In this document: positions 1 to 6,613 of the stretch, one piece after another
Numbering within the stretch: the first letter of the stretch is position 1
How the letters are laid out: every line of letters starts with the position of its first letter
Assembly: GCA_900550925.1 (NCBI GenBank)
Contig: URTU01000005.1
Span: 1 to 48,436, forward strand
Direction: 5' to 3'
Source of the DNA: an uncultured Alistipes sp.
GTDB taxonomy: Bacteria > Bacteroidota > Bacteroidia > Bacteroidales > Rikenellaceae
Length of the DNA: 48,436 bases
Notes under the pieces: generated by a model
The model's input: the letters and a program-made list of their open reading frames with translations, nothing else
Told to the model about the DNA's origin: nothing
Databases searched by the model: none
Made by a program: the position numbers and the translations under genes

Positions 1-80
1 TTGGAATAGCCTTTCTTCTCGAATTGCTGCCTGGCAATCGTCAATATCCGACCCCGTATGTCCTCTTTCAGCACTTGCAT
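1..80 (-). CDS. TetR/AcrR-family regulator, N-terminal fragment (cut by window edge)
   Basis: Only the first 26 codons are in the window; the gene continues off the left edge. The translated start reads MQVLKEDIRGR, then ILTIARQQFEKKGYS. This is the typical first helix of TetR repressors, with an R..IL..A...F...G pattern leading into the helix-turn-helix. The family binds DNA as dimers and usually represses a neighbouring efflux or enzyme operon. The start at 80 is supported by a good Bacteroidetes promoter 34 bases upstream. It lies downstream of, and codirectional with, the mobilization genes, so it probably belongs to the cargo of the mobile element. Its target cannot be seen here. Confidence 0.75.
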   Translation of the reverse strand, partial: MQVLKEDIRGRILTIARQQFEKKGYS

Positions 81-113
81 TTATAATGAACAATGTTTCT
101 GATTTTGTTTCTG

Positions 114-145
114 CAAATGTACGGGGCTTAAATTTATCCGGCAAT
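114..145 (-). promoter_or_regulatory. Promoter of the TetR-type gene
   Basis: Read on the minus strand, TACATTTG (114-121) fits the Bacteroidetes -7 box TAnnTTTG. ATTG (142-145) lies 20 bases upstream, close to the -33 TTTG. Transcription would start near 107, about 27 bases before the ATG. Confidence 0.6.
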
Positions 146-190
146 ACCTATTTTTAGAGATTTTACAATATCCAATATATACTTTGGACT

Positions 191-724
191 TTATTTTATG
201 TAAGCATAAATAAGAAGTAGAATAGTGTAAAATATAAAAAAGGACATCATAATTTTCGTCCAAAAACTTGATAGCCAAATACCTTCATTCTTTTGAAGGT
301 GTTTGGCTAACTTTTTACTATGTTCCTCCAAGAGTTTTTTCTCTGTCTTGATGTGATTGGCAGAACATTGGTTCACCTTAGCAAGTTTACTGTTATCAAC
401 CTTAGCACGGATGACGGTGTTTCGTTCCGCCTTGACAATGGCGTTGCTGATACCGTCCACAATGTTGTCGGCACTTTCCTTGGCTGCTTCCAGAGCCTTG
501 AAAGCCGCCCGTTCCCGTTGGACGGTGTGCTTTAGGCTGCCGTGTATGCCGTGCAGTTCTTCTTTCAAGGCTTGGATTTCATTCAGCAGATTGCGAAGTC
601 CAACTATTTGACAGTTGACTTCTTGAAGCAGTCCGTCAAGCTCCTGCATATCCTGTTTCAACTCCTCTTCGGGTGTATAATTGGCAAGCCGCTCACGCAG
701 GGCGGCGGTATCGGGTTGTTTCAT
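191..724 (-). CDS. Coiled-coil, C-terminally membrane-anchored protein of the mobilization cluster
   Basis: A 177-residue protein I cannot assign to a named family. Residues about 20-140 are charged and heptad-rich (many L, E, K) and should form a long coiled coil. The last 25 residues (about SFFIFYTILLLIYAYIK) form one membrane segment at the extreme C-terminus, so it is tail-anchored with most of the protein in the cytoplasm. It follows the relaxase by 24 bases when the relaxase frame is counted to its original stop (749), so it is the third gene of a mobC-relaxase-third-protein module. Bacteroides mobilizable plasmids carry comparable three-gene mob clusters. A role in tethering the relaxosome to the membrane or coupling protein is a guess from architecture and position. 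Confidence 0.7.
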   Translation of the reverse strand: MKQPDTAALRERLANYTPEEELKQDMQELDGLLQEVNCQIVGLRNLLNEIQALKEELHGIHGSLKHTVQRERAAFKALEAAKESADNIVDGISNAIVKAERNTVIRAKVDNSKLAKVNQCSANHIKTEKKLLEEHSKKLAKHLQKNEGIWLSSFWTKIMMSFFIFYTILLLIYAYIK

Positions 725-748
725 ATCCTCTGTTGTTTATTGGGTTTG

Positions 749-865
749 TCATTTGCGTTTCATTCCTGATTTCTTCTGTGTGCCGAGCCTATGCGAAGCC
801 TCACGCGCACAACGGCGGGCAAACTCTATCTCGTCCTCCTCCGGGTCGCGTCCCCATTTGAGGTC
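749..865 (-). pseudogene. Detached C-terminal tail of the relaxase (38 codons after the TAA)
   Basis: This piece continues the relaxase reading frame directly after the TAA at 866-868 and ends at a TGA at 749-751. It encodes a charged tail that includes EFARRCAREASHRLGTQKK. It has no ATG near its beginning; the only Met is close to the end. It would be made only by readthrough or reversion. The next gene begins 24 bases beyond its stop, a normal operon spacing, which supports 749 as the ancestral end. Confidence 0.65.
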
Positions 866-2020
866 TTACTGCGAGCCGCCTCCACCGCCGCCGGATGTCA
901 TCTCGTAGGGTGACGCTATAAGGGTGAAGTAAGCCATCGCCAAGTTCTGCAAGTCCTGCCAGTTGGTAAGTTCTTGGTAGTCGAACTCGTTGTTGAAGAA
1001 GTCAAGCACCTTGTCGGGCAGATAGCGTTTGTAGGTTTTTCCGTCATGTTCAAACTCCGTGGGCTGGCGGTTCGGCTTATAGTCCGTGTAGTCCTCGTAA
1101 ACCGAGTTGTTTCGCAGTACCAATGGCTGTGGCTTTTGTCGGGCTTCATTAGGAACGGATGGCTTCGGTGTTGCTGTGGCGGTCGGTTTGGATGTTGGGC
1201 TTGCTTGTTTTGCTTTCTGTCTGTCCTGTTCGGGATACAGCTTCTCCCATGTCTGCTTGATGCGTGATGCAGTCAGGTTGCGCCCCTTACCAAGTTCCGA
1301 TGCCTTAAACCTTGTGTTGCCCTTGCAAAGCACATAGCCGCGTATCACATCCTTCTTGTCCTTGCGCAAGTACAAATCGTATCCTTTGGCGGCAAGCAGT
1401 TCCTTGTAACCGTCCCATGACCATTCGTCAAGCTTACGCAAGGCTTCCATGCAGTCGGCACTGACTTGTGGGATGTTCGCCTCGTGTATGTGCATGGCGG
1501 TAGTCCAGCCCCTTTGCCGTGCGACCTTTTCAGCTGCCCGTTGTGCCCGTAAGTGGATGGCGTGGTCGTTGTTGATGTTCCCGTCCTCGTCCACCCGGCA
1601 GACAATGGCATGGAGGTGCGGTATGCCGCTCTTGGATTCCTCGTGCAACCAGACGCTGGACTTGCTGCCCGATACGTTGGTGCGTGGGGAAACAACATTG
1701 CCGTCCTTGTCCCGGATTTCCTGCTCGTCGAAAGCCGCCGCGAAGTCGTACCACAGTTGCCGCCAGTCATCCAAGGTGAAGTCTTCGGTATGTTCCATCG
1801 CCGGGCTAATCTCCATGCGGATGACATTGTTCTTGATGTTTGCGTGGTTCATGGTAGCGAACTTCATTTCCGTCCATATTCCCGTAGCGTCCATGCCCTG
1901 CGGCATGAAGTTGTCGCAGATGCGCGTTATCTTTTCGGGATGTTTCTTGTTCCTCGATTCGCCCGATACATAGAGCATCGCCCTTATGCCGTGGGCTACC
2001 GCCTTTGCGTTGGCTATCAT
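866..2020 (-). CDS. Mobilization relaxase, C-terminus cut by an in-frame TAA
   Basis: A 384-residue relaxase of the Bacteroides mobilization type. It nicks oriT and leads the single strand into the recipient. The metal-binding HxH motif is at H135 and H137 in GIPHLHAIVCR, followed by an acidic DEDG. A candidate catalytic tyrosine is Y17. The C-terminal third is Pro/Lys/Thr-rich and ends in a glycine run. The start overlaps the stop of the MobC-like gene in an ATGA, so the two are translationally coupled. After TAA at 866-868 the same frame stays open for 38 more codons (749-865), reading DLKWGRDPEEDEIEFARRC and onward with coding-like composition. The original gene probably ended at 749. The catalytic domain is untouched, so the truncated protein may still work. 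Confidence 0.88.
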   Translation of the reverse strand: MIANAKAVAHGIRAMLYVSGESRNKKHPEKITRICDNFMPQGMDATGIWTEMKFATMNHANIKNNVIRMEISPAMEHTEDFTLDDWRQLWYDFAAAFDEQEIRDKDGNVVSPRTNVSGSKSSVWLHEESKSGIPHLHAIVCRVDEDGNINNDHAIHLRAQRAAEKVARQRGWTTAMHIHEANIPQVSADCMEALRKLDEWSWDGYKELLAAKGYDLYLRKDKKDVIRGYVLCKGNTRFKASELGKGRNLTASRIKQTWEKLYPEQDRQKAKQASPTSKPTATATPKPSVPNEARQKPQPLVLRNNSVYEDYTDYKPNRQPTEFEHDGKTYKRYLPDKVLDFFNNEFDYQELTNWQDLQNLAMAYFTLIASPYEMTSGGGGGGSQ

Positions 2021-2463
2021 GCGCCGTCCTCCTTAGCTTCTTGGTTTGTTGTCCCTGCCGGATAGCTGTTCGCCGTCTGCGTGGACTGCAGGAAGTCGGC
2101 GACATGGTTCGTGACATGGGCCACTTTCTCGTACCATTCAAGCATGGTCTCTTCGTGCCGGAAAAGGCGTAGCTTCTCGTTGTCGGTCAGTCCGTGCAGG
2201 GCGTTGGCGAAGTTCACCATGTCCGTGCGGCAGGCCGCAAGCTGACGCAAACCGTCCAGTTCCCTGTCGGAAAGCCTTTGCCGTGGCTTGTAGCCGAGTA
2301 CCCTTGCCCGGATGAAATCACTGCGTGTCATGCCGCACCGGCTAGCGGTCTCTTTGATTTGCGAAAGCTCCTGTTCCGTGACCTTGGTGACAACCACCTT
2401 GTCGCGCCTTATAACGAGCTTCTTTTGCTCATGCTCCTGACTGGAGGTATCTTCGTATTCCAT
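2017..2463 (-). CDS. MobC-like relaxosome accessory protein
   Basis: About 148 residues from the ATG at 2463. A longer frame begins at 2541, but its extra 26 residues are not family-like and run into the candidate oriT. The middle (RRDKVVVTKVTEQELSQIKE, then MTRSDFIRARVLG) matches the ribbon-helix-helix-type opening of bacterial mobilization accessory proteins, which bind oriT next to the nick and help the relaxase load. It has no signal peptide or membrane segment. Its stop overlaps the relaxase start by ATGA. It is first in the mob operon, just downstream of the nested inverted repeats. Confidence 0.82.
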   Translation of the reverse strand: MEYEDTSSQEHEQKKLVIRRDKVVVTKVTEQELSQIKETASRCGMTRSDFIRARVLGYKPRQRLSDRELDGLRQLAACRTDMVNFANALHGLTDNEKLRLFRHEETMLEWYEKVAHVTNHVADFLQSTQTANSYPAGTTNQEAKEDGA

Positions 2464-2539
2464 ATATAACAGATGTCTTTGAAAAGTCGTGAAACGGTTT
2501 CTAAAAGAGGGATGATGCGAGCCTGCGAGCGGCAAGGAC

Positions 2540-2616
2540 AACAGTCTGCCGGACTGTTGCGAGGGCGTCGTGGTATTACTGTCCGAAGACGGTAATACCT
2601 CGGCATACCTCGCAAC
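2540..2616. other. Candidate origin of transfer: nested inverted repeats upstream of the mob operon
   Basis: Three exact inverted repeats are packed together. AACAGTC (2540-2546) pairs with GACTGTT (2552-2558). GTTGCGAGG (2556-2564) pairs with CCTCGCAAC (2608-2616). Inside the latter, GGTATTAC (2572-2579) pairs with GTAATACC (2592-2599), closing a GTC/GAC extension around a CGAA loop. Relaxase origins usually lie just upstream of mobC and carry such repeats next to the nick. The location and structure fit oriT; the nick site itself cannot be read. Confidence 0.5.
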
Positions 2617-2740
2617 TCAACGCTGACGTTCCATGTCAATCCATCCGTCCGCTTGCCACAGCCAAAACAGACTGGTGCCAGTGGAGTGCCGGATAATTGA
2701 ACAAAGGAAAATGTTTTTTGCATCCTGTTTCTGTCAGCTT

Positions 2741-2905
2741 TTATTCTTCCCTCTGTTTCCTGAATGAAGGGTTGTCGAATACAATCTTGTCCACCATCTC
2801 GTTCAGCCTGTCAGCAATCCTGTCGCCGTATAACTTGCGTATCTGCTGCGGTACGAGGTTGGTGGTTATGAACGAGAATCCACACTTTCCTTTTTTTACA
2901 TGACG
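2741..2905 (-). pseudogene. C-terminal remnant of a DnaC/IstB-like ATP-binding protein
   Basis: The minus-strand frame ending at 2741 reads KCGFSFITTNLVPQQI, then LYGDRIADRLNEMVDKIVFD. This is the sensor-1 (TTN) and following helices of DnaC/IstB-type AAA+ ATPases, including the conserved arginine before RL. Walker A and B, which should lie about 100 residues upstream, are absent; beyond about 2905-2960 the sequence turns into something unrelated. It is therefore a truncated gene, probably cut when the element inserted or recombined. The exact upstream break is uncertain. Confidence 0.6.
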
Positions 2906-3157
2906 GCCATATCGGAGTTGGATGGCATGAGCCATGATGTGATGGATCCGGATGACAAAACCCATGATGACAACAGATATCTCATACTGATTCTTGTCGG
3001 GATATTTATACTGTTTATCGGGGCTGTGCGGCCATCGCTGACCCTGCTCGTGCATGACTTCGAAAACAATGATACGGGAGCGCTCCAGTGTGTCGATACG
3101 ACAGCCTCTGGTGTTGTATCGGATACTACGGCATCGGGCGCGTTGAAAAATCCATAA
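2900..3157 (+). CDS. Small single-pass membrane protein at the element boundary
   Basis: An unrecognised 85-residue protein; alternative ATG starts at 2927 and 2942 give 76 or 71 residues. One clear membrane segment (about residues 27-48, YLILILVGIFILFIGAV) is preceded by an acidic, His-containing N-terminus and followed by a Thr/Ser/Asp-rich tail. Its 5' end lies where the DnaC-like remnant stops, so it may be a chromosomal gene that lost its natural start or promoter. I see no clear promoter. The strong palindrome just downstream supports it as a real transcript end. It could still be a chance frame. Confidence 0.4.
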   Translation: MTAISELDGMSHDVMDPDDKTHDDNRYLILILVGIFILFIGAVRPSLTLLVHDFENNDTGALQCVDTTASGVVSDTTASGALKNP

Positions 3158-3195
3158 GAGAGGTCCCGAACCTTTTCAGTCATGTCATATAAACC

Positions 3196-3233
3196 GACAA
3201 AGCTTGATAATCAGATGATTATCAAGCTTTGTC
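3196..3233. terminator. Perfect 17-bp palindromic hairpin, probable bidirectional terminator
   Basis: GACAAAGCTTGATAATC (3196-3212), loop AGAT, then the exact complement to 3233. It lies between a plus-strand ORF and the minus-strand tRNA-Pro, where transcripts converge. The T-tract is short on both sides, so termination strength is uncertain. Confidence 0.6.
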
Positions 3234-3238
3234 ATTTG

Positions 3239-3313
3239 TCGGGATGACTGGATTCGAACCAGCGACAACACGCCCCCCAGACGTGTACTCTAACCGGGCT
3301 GAGCTACATCCCG
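3239..3313 (-). tRNA. tRNA-Pro (anticodon GGG)
   Basis: Read on the minus strand, the acceptor arm CGGGATG pairs with CATCCCG over 7 bp, with discriminator base A. The D-arm contains GCTCAG, and the T-arm loop has the canonical GGTTCGAATCC. The anticodon stem CACGT/GCGTG closes the loop CTGGGGG, putting GGG at positions 34-36, which reads proline codons CCC/CCU. No CCA is encoded; the end reads ACA. A strong promoter lies just upstream (3328-3358). Confidence 0.95.
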
Positions 3314-3327
3314 AACTTTTCGGAGCA

Positions 3328-3358
3328 CAAAATTACTAACTTTTTTGATAAGAGCAAA
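3328..3358 (-). promoter_or_regulatory. Promoter of tRNA-Pro
   Basis: On the minus strand TTTG (3355-3358), exactly 19 bases, then TAATTTTG (3328-3335). This is a full match to the Bacteroidetes -33/-7 pattern. The tRNA starts 15 bases downstream. Confidence 0.75.
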
Positions 3359-3732
3359 AAAAATGAACTTTTTTCATCGAAGTTTGTTGGAATGTTGTGC
3401 CGAAACCGGGTCGCGAAGGGTTTGGAACAGGAGTGCAGGGCCGAAAGATGAGGCATGTATTTTGTAGCCGGGTTATGGATTTGCGGGCTTGGGTGACATG
3501 CCGGACCCGGACGTCTGCAGCGTATGCCTTCGGAGGATGCCGGTGTGCGGACATCGGCGGCCTCCTGAATAGAGCGGTAACCCGGCGGTTCGGTATGTAT
3601 TGCTAAGTTATTGGCCCTGTGGCGTGGACGCCAGAGAATATATGTATATGCTATAGGGTTTGCTTATGACGATATAAAAAAATATAAACGTATTTTTGCT
3701 GTTTTTTATGTATATCATGCATTTGAATTGAG

Positions 3733-3740
3733 TATCTTTG
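3733..3740 (+). promoter_or_regulatory. -7 box of the ferritin promoter
   Basis: TATCTTTG matches TAnnTTTG. The ATG follows 52 bases later. A clear -33 TTTG at the right distance is not visible. I see no obvious operator for an iron or peroxide regulator. Confidence 0.5.
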
Positions 3741-3792
3741 CAACGTAGAAAAAGAGACAGAAAAACGTATAACAAATAAAAATCTTAAAGCC

Positions 3793-4314
3793 ATGTTAAG
3801 TCAGAAATTGCAAGACGCTATCAATGCGCAGATCAATGCCGAATTCTGGTCGGCTTATCTTTACCTGTCGATGTCGATGGATGCCGCTTCTCAGGGCCTG
3901 AAAGGTATCTCCAACTGGTTTGCCATCCAGTTCAAGGAGGAGCAGGACCACGCTCAGATCCTGATCAATTATCTGAACTCGCGTAACAGCCGTGTTGTGC
4001 TGGCTCCGATCGCGAAGGTTCAGACCGAGTGGGCAACGCCGCTGGCAATGTATGAGGATACGCTCGCTCACGAAAAGCAGGTGACCGAGATGATCAACAA
4101 ACTGTTCCAGCTGGCCGATGACGAGAAGGATATCGCCACGAAGAACATGCTCGTATGGTTTGTCGACGAGCAGGTTGAGGAAGAGGAGAATGCTCGTGAG
4201 ATTATCGATCAGCTGAAGATGGTCGAAGGTAACAAGTTCGGCTTGTATATGATCGACAAGGAGCTGGGTGCCAGAACCTACAGTGTAGCTGCACCGCTGG
4301 CTTCGAACGAGTAA
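3793..4314 (+). CDS. ftnA: Bacterial non-heme ferritin
   Basis: 173 residues, the normal FtnA length. It oxidises Fe(II) and stores iron in a 24-subunit cytoplasmic shell. All E. coli FtnA-type iron ligands fall at the same numbering: site A E17, E50, H53; site B E94, E130; site C E49, E126, E129; with Q127 also present. No heme-binding Met typical of bacterioferritin is evident. The gene is monocistronic, with its own -7 box and a strong hairpin 40 bases after the stop. In an anaerobe it probably serves iron storage and oxygen-stress protection. The context gives no further partner. Confidence 0.96.
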   Translation: MLSQKLQDAINAQINAEFWSAYLYLSMSMDAASQGLKGISNWFAIQFKEEQDHAQILINYLNSRNSRVVLAPIAKVQTEWATPLAMYEDTLAHEKQVTEMINKLFQLADDEKDIATKNMLVWFVDEQVEEEENAREIIDQLKMVEGNKFGLYMIDKELGARTYSVAAPLASNE

Positions 4315-4355
4315 CAACTCACAGCGCGGATTAGGTATCTGCGCTTATGATTGGC

Positions 4356-4385
4356 AAAGCCCGCCTCCTCGAGGAGACGGGCTTT
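4356..4385. terminator. Terminator between convergent ftnA and the lipoprotein gene
   Basis: AAAGCCCG at 4356 pairs with CGGGCTTT ending at 4385, around an inner self-complementary CTCCTCGAGGAG. It is placed right after ftnA and before the convergent minus-strand gene. Confidence 0.75.
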
Positions 4386-4510
4386 ACTGTTTTTACTGTC
4401 ATATGCTCGGGTGCTGTACCGACAGTGCTGTCCGTGGAGCGCAGGTTATTCCCGGTACCGGTATGTGTCAGACCGTTTTACTGTAGTGCGGGGATGTGAC
4501 CGGCGAGAAA

Positions 4511-4936
4511 TTATTTTTCGGTAGGCAGCCGCAGTGTGAAGGCCTCTTTGCCCGACGGATAGCGATAGACGTACTCGAATGTGAGCGGATCGGAGTGCGA
4601 GACGGATATCCGTCTCTTTGCGAAACGTTCATTCAGTTCGGAGTCGAGCTGGTTGATCAACTCTTTCCGGGCCTGTGCCGAAAGCTCGTTCTGCTTGAGC
4701 GTGTAGAAGAAGCGTATGGTGTGGTTGCCGGCATACTCGGCCGAGTCGACCGCAATATCATCGCCGTTGCTGACCGATGCCAGTTCGGAATTCAGCCGCT
4801 CGACGGCGCGGCGGTATTTCGTATCCGTGGAGGGCAGCCTGAGCTGATCGGAGTGATTGGATATTATGCATCCGGCCATTATTCCGATGATTGCCACCAG
4901 CAACAGCGGTCGGATGATCTTTTTCAGTTCTGACAT
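4511..4936 (-). CDS. Hypothetical lipoprotein
   Basis: 141 residues, family not recognised. The N-terminus has a few lysines, a hydrophobic run (about residues 10-21) and an IMAGC lipobox with the lipidated cysteine at about residue 23, so it should be a membrane-anchored periplasmic-side lipoprotein. The mature part is small, charged and lacks repeats; it contains a YTLKQNEL...ELINQL section that could form helices. It is last in a three-gene minus-strand unit, 10 bases after the DUF3127 gene, with a cyclophilin first. Function unknown. Confidence 0.75.
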   Translation of the reverse strand: MSELKKIIRPLLLVAIIGIMAGCIISNHSDQLRLPSTDTKYRRAVERLNSELASVSNGDDIAVDSAEYAGNHTIRFFYTLKQNELSAQARKELINQLDSELNERFAKRRISVSHSDPLTFEYVYRYPSGKEAFTLRLPTEK

Positions 4937-4946
4937 CTGGCGCTGT

Positions 4947-5324
4947 TTAGAATGGCATGTCGTCTACCGTACCTGCATTCTGACCGGCCGGTTCGAAAGG
5001 TTCGTTGCCGTCGAGCGGAGGCAGGTCGGGAATCGGGGCCGAAGCGGTCGATTCCGGAGTTATCTTCTGTACCTTCCATGCCTTGACATCGGTATACCAG
5101 CGGCCGTTGTATTCGCGCGACTCGATGTTGATCGATACCAGAGCGCGGTCGCCCTCCCTGAGAGATTCGGCATAGGAGGTCTTGTCGCCGAAGAACGAAA
5201 CGCATACCTTGCGTGAAAATTCACTCGGCATTTCGAATATTACCGACATTTTGGTCCATTCGCCGCGTGCGCCCGTACCGTGTTGTTTGGGCAGTATCTT
5301 GTAGACTATTCCTTCGAATTCCAT
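4947..5324 (-). CDS. DUF3127-type small OB-fold-like protein with SSB-like acidic tip
   Basis: 125 residues, similar to the DUF3127 family found mainly in Bacteroidetes. The first about 85 residues (beginning MEFEGIVYKILP and containing VCVSFFGDK, then NGRWYTDVKAWKV) look like a compact beta-barrel resembling single-strand-binding OB folds. A Pro/Glu/Asp-rich linker follows and the protein ends DDMPF, very close to the DDDIPF tip that SSB uses to recruit repair and replication proteins. It lies between a cyclophilin and a lipoprotein gene (12- and 10-base gaps). A role in nucleic-acid binding is inferred from the fold resemblance and tail. Confidence 0.82.
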   Translation of the reverse strand: MEFEGIVYKILPKQHGTGARGEWTKMSVIFEMPSEFSRKVCVSFFGDKTSYAESLREGDRALVSINIESREYNGRWYTDVKAWKVQKITPESTASAPIPDLPPLDGNEPFEPAGQNAGTVDDMPF

Positions 5325-5336
5325 GGTTTTATCAGA

Positions 5337-5774
5337 TTATTTTTCCTCGATGGTTATGCTCAGGATGGTATCGCCGGCACGGATGTCGTCGATAATGTCA
5401 AGACCCTCCACGACGCGTCCGAATGCCGTATGAACGCCGTCGAGATGTTTGGTTGTTTCGCGGTTGAGGCAGATGAAGAACTGACAGCTTCCGGTATCCT
5501 TTCCGCGATGGGCCATCGACATTACGCCACGGTCATGATATTGGCGCGGGGCGGATGTTTCGCAGGGGATTGTATATCCGGCATCGCCGGTACCGTCGCC
5601 GAAGGGGCAGCCGCCCTGGATGACGAAATCGGGAATTACGCGATGGAATGTCAGCCCGTCGTAAAATCCGGCTGAAGCCAGTTTGCAGAAGTTGGCTACC
5701 GTAATCGGGGTCTCATGTTCATAGAGTTCGGCTTTCATGTCGCCTTTTTCGGTGCGGATGACAGCGTATTTCAT
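5337..5774 (-). CDS. Cyclophilin-type peptidyl-prolyl cis-trans isomerase
   Basis: 145 residues from the ATG at 5774, close to minimal cyclophilin length. It catalyses cis-trans isomerisation of X-Pro bonds. Visible hallmarks are FHRVIPDFVIQGG (catalytic Arg and the FxxQGG region), GVMSMAHRGKDTGSCQFFI (the SQFFI-type core) and DGVHTAFGRVVEG. A longer frame begins at 5804, but it would start upstream of the -7 box, so 5774 is chosen. With no signal peptide it is probably cytoplasmic. It leads the unit with the DUF3127 gene (12-base gap). Confidence 0.93.
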   Translation of the reverse strand: MKYAVIRTEKGDMKAELYEHETPITVANFCKLASAGFYDGLTFHRVIPDFVIQGGCPFGDGTGDAGYTIPCETSAPRQYHDRGVMSMAHRGKDTGSCQFFICLNRETTKHLDGVHTAFGRVVEGLDIIDDIRAGDTILSITIEEK

Positions 5775-5801
5775 ATATTCTTGCCTGAATGTTTTGACAT
5801 G

Positions 5802-5809
5802 CAAAAATA
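5802..5809 (-). promoter_or_regulatory. -7 box for the cyclophilin-DUF3127-lipoprotein unit
   Basis: TATTTTTG on the minus strand is a full match to TAnnTTTG. It places the transcript start about 20 bases before the ATG at 5774 and rules out the longer cyclophilin start. The -33 element is weak. Confidence 0.6.
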
Positions 5810-5924
5810 GGAATTTTAATCGGATTTTGCACGTCTTGACGAACGAAAGATTCCCGTTGTCCGACCTTCAATGCGTCGGTTGTCGAGGTTGTGTGTCTCG
5901 ATCGGGTGTCTGTGTGAGGACGTA

Positions 5925-6590
5925 TTAGAGCAGTCCCGCCTGGAGGAAACTGAACTCTTCGTCGCGTGCGATGATGATATGGTCGAGCAGTTGAATGTCG
6001 AACAGCGCGGCGGCCTCCTTGATGCGGGCGGTTATCGTACGGTCGTTGTCGCTTGGCTGTGCAGTGCCCGAAGGGTGGTTGTGTACGATGATGATACGGG
6101 TGGCGAGCAGTTCCAGGGCCCGTTTGACCACGAGCCGTTGATCCATGACCGTTTCGCGGACACCTCCCTGGCCGATCCGGCAGCGGTCGATGATACGGTT
6201 CGAGGCGGTGAGATATACTGCCCAGCTCTCTTCGTGGCGCAGGTTTCCGAGTATTGGGGTGAAGATGCGGCGAATGTCGTCGCTCGATTCGACGGTCCGG
6301 ATCGAATCGGCTTCGGCCGAACGGAGGCGTTGTCCGAATTCGGTTGCTGCGGCGATCCGTTCGGCACGTTTCAGTCCGAGTCCCGCGACCATTCGCAGCC
6401 GGGCCGTCTCTTCACGGCTGATCTCCGACAGTGTCGGGTAGCGCTCCAGAAGGCTGCGTGCACTATCCGCCGCCGCAGGCGACGAGGTATCCTCGCCCAT
6501 GACAACGGCCAGCAGTTCGGCATCGTCGAGCGATGCAACGCCGCGTGTTGCGATCTTGTCGCGTATGGTCAGTCCGTCGCCGTCAGCCAT
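5925..6590 (-). CDS. radC: RadC-family JAB/MPN-domain protein
   Basis: 221 residues, the standard chromosomal RadC length. It has an N-terminal helix-hairpin-helix-like region (about 20-85, with VAGLGLKRAERI) and a C-terminal JAMM metallo-domain. The zinc motif is complete: E120 or E121 upstream, then H170 and H172 in HNHPSG, S180 and D183. RadC was once linked to recombination repair, but its true substrate is unsettled; the JAMM motif suggests a metal-dependent hydrolase. It follows rnc by 23 bases in the acpP-fabF-rnc cluster. The next gene downstream has its own promoter. Confidence 0.94.
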   Translation of the reverse strand: MADGDGLTIRDKIATRGVASLDDAELLAVVMGEDTSSPAAADSARSLLERYPTLSEISREETARLRMVAGLGLKRAERIAAATEFGQRLRSAEADSIRTVESSDDIRRIFTPILGNLRHEESWAVYLTASNRIIDRCRIGQGGVRETVMDQRLVVKRALELLATRIIIVHNHPSGTAQPSDNDRTITARIKEAAALFDIQLLDHIIIARDEEFSFLQAGLL

Positions 6591-6613
6591 TTTCCGGAGT
6601 GTGAAAATATCAG

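Larger units (their letters stand above)
3314..3792. other. 479-base intergenic region between tRNA-Pro and ferritin
   Basis: It contains the tRNA promoter at the left and the ferritin promoter at the right. The two short open frames in between have unconvincing composition (Cys/Arg-rich, no domain) and no promoter. I see nothing else, apart from a marked AT-rich stretch at about 3640-3790. Confidence 0.6.

Noticed and set aside
81..278. Minus-strand 65-codon frame at the left edge
   Set aside because: It covers the TetR promoter region, has no recognisable domain and an unusual composition, and is not preceded by a promoter.
3239..3313. tRNA-Pro as the attachment site of the mobile element
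   Set aside because: tRNA genes often serve this way and the tRNA 3' end points toward the element, but I see no copy of its 3' end (TTCGAATCCAG) in the first 3 kb, and the boundary is at least 300 bases away.
3397..3606. Plus-strand 69-codon frame in the tRNA-ferritin gap
   Set aside because: Cys- and Arg-rich composition, no domain, no promoter; likely a chance frame in GC-rich sequence.
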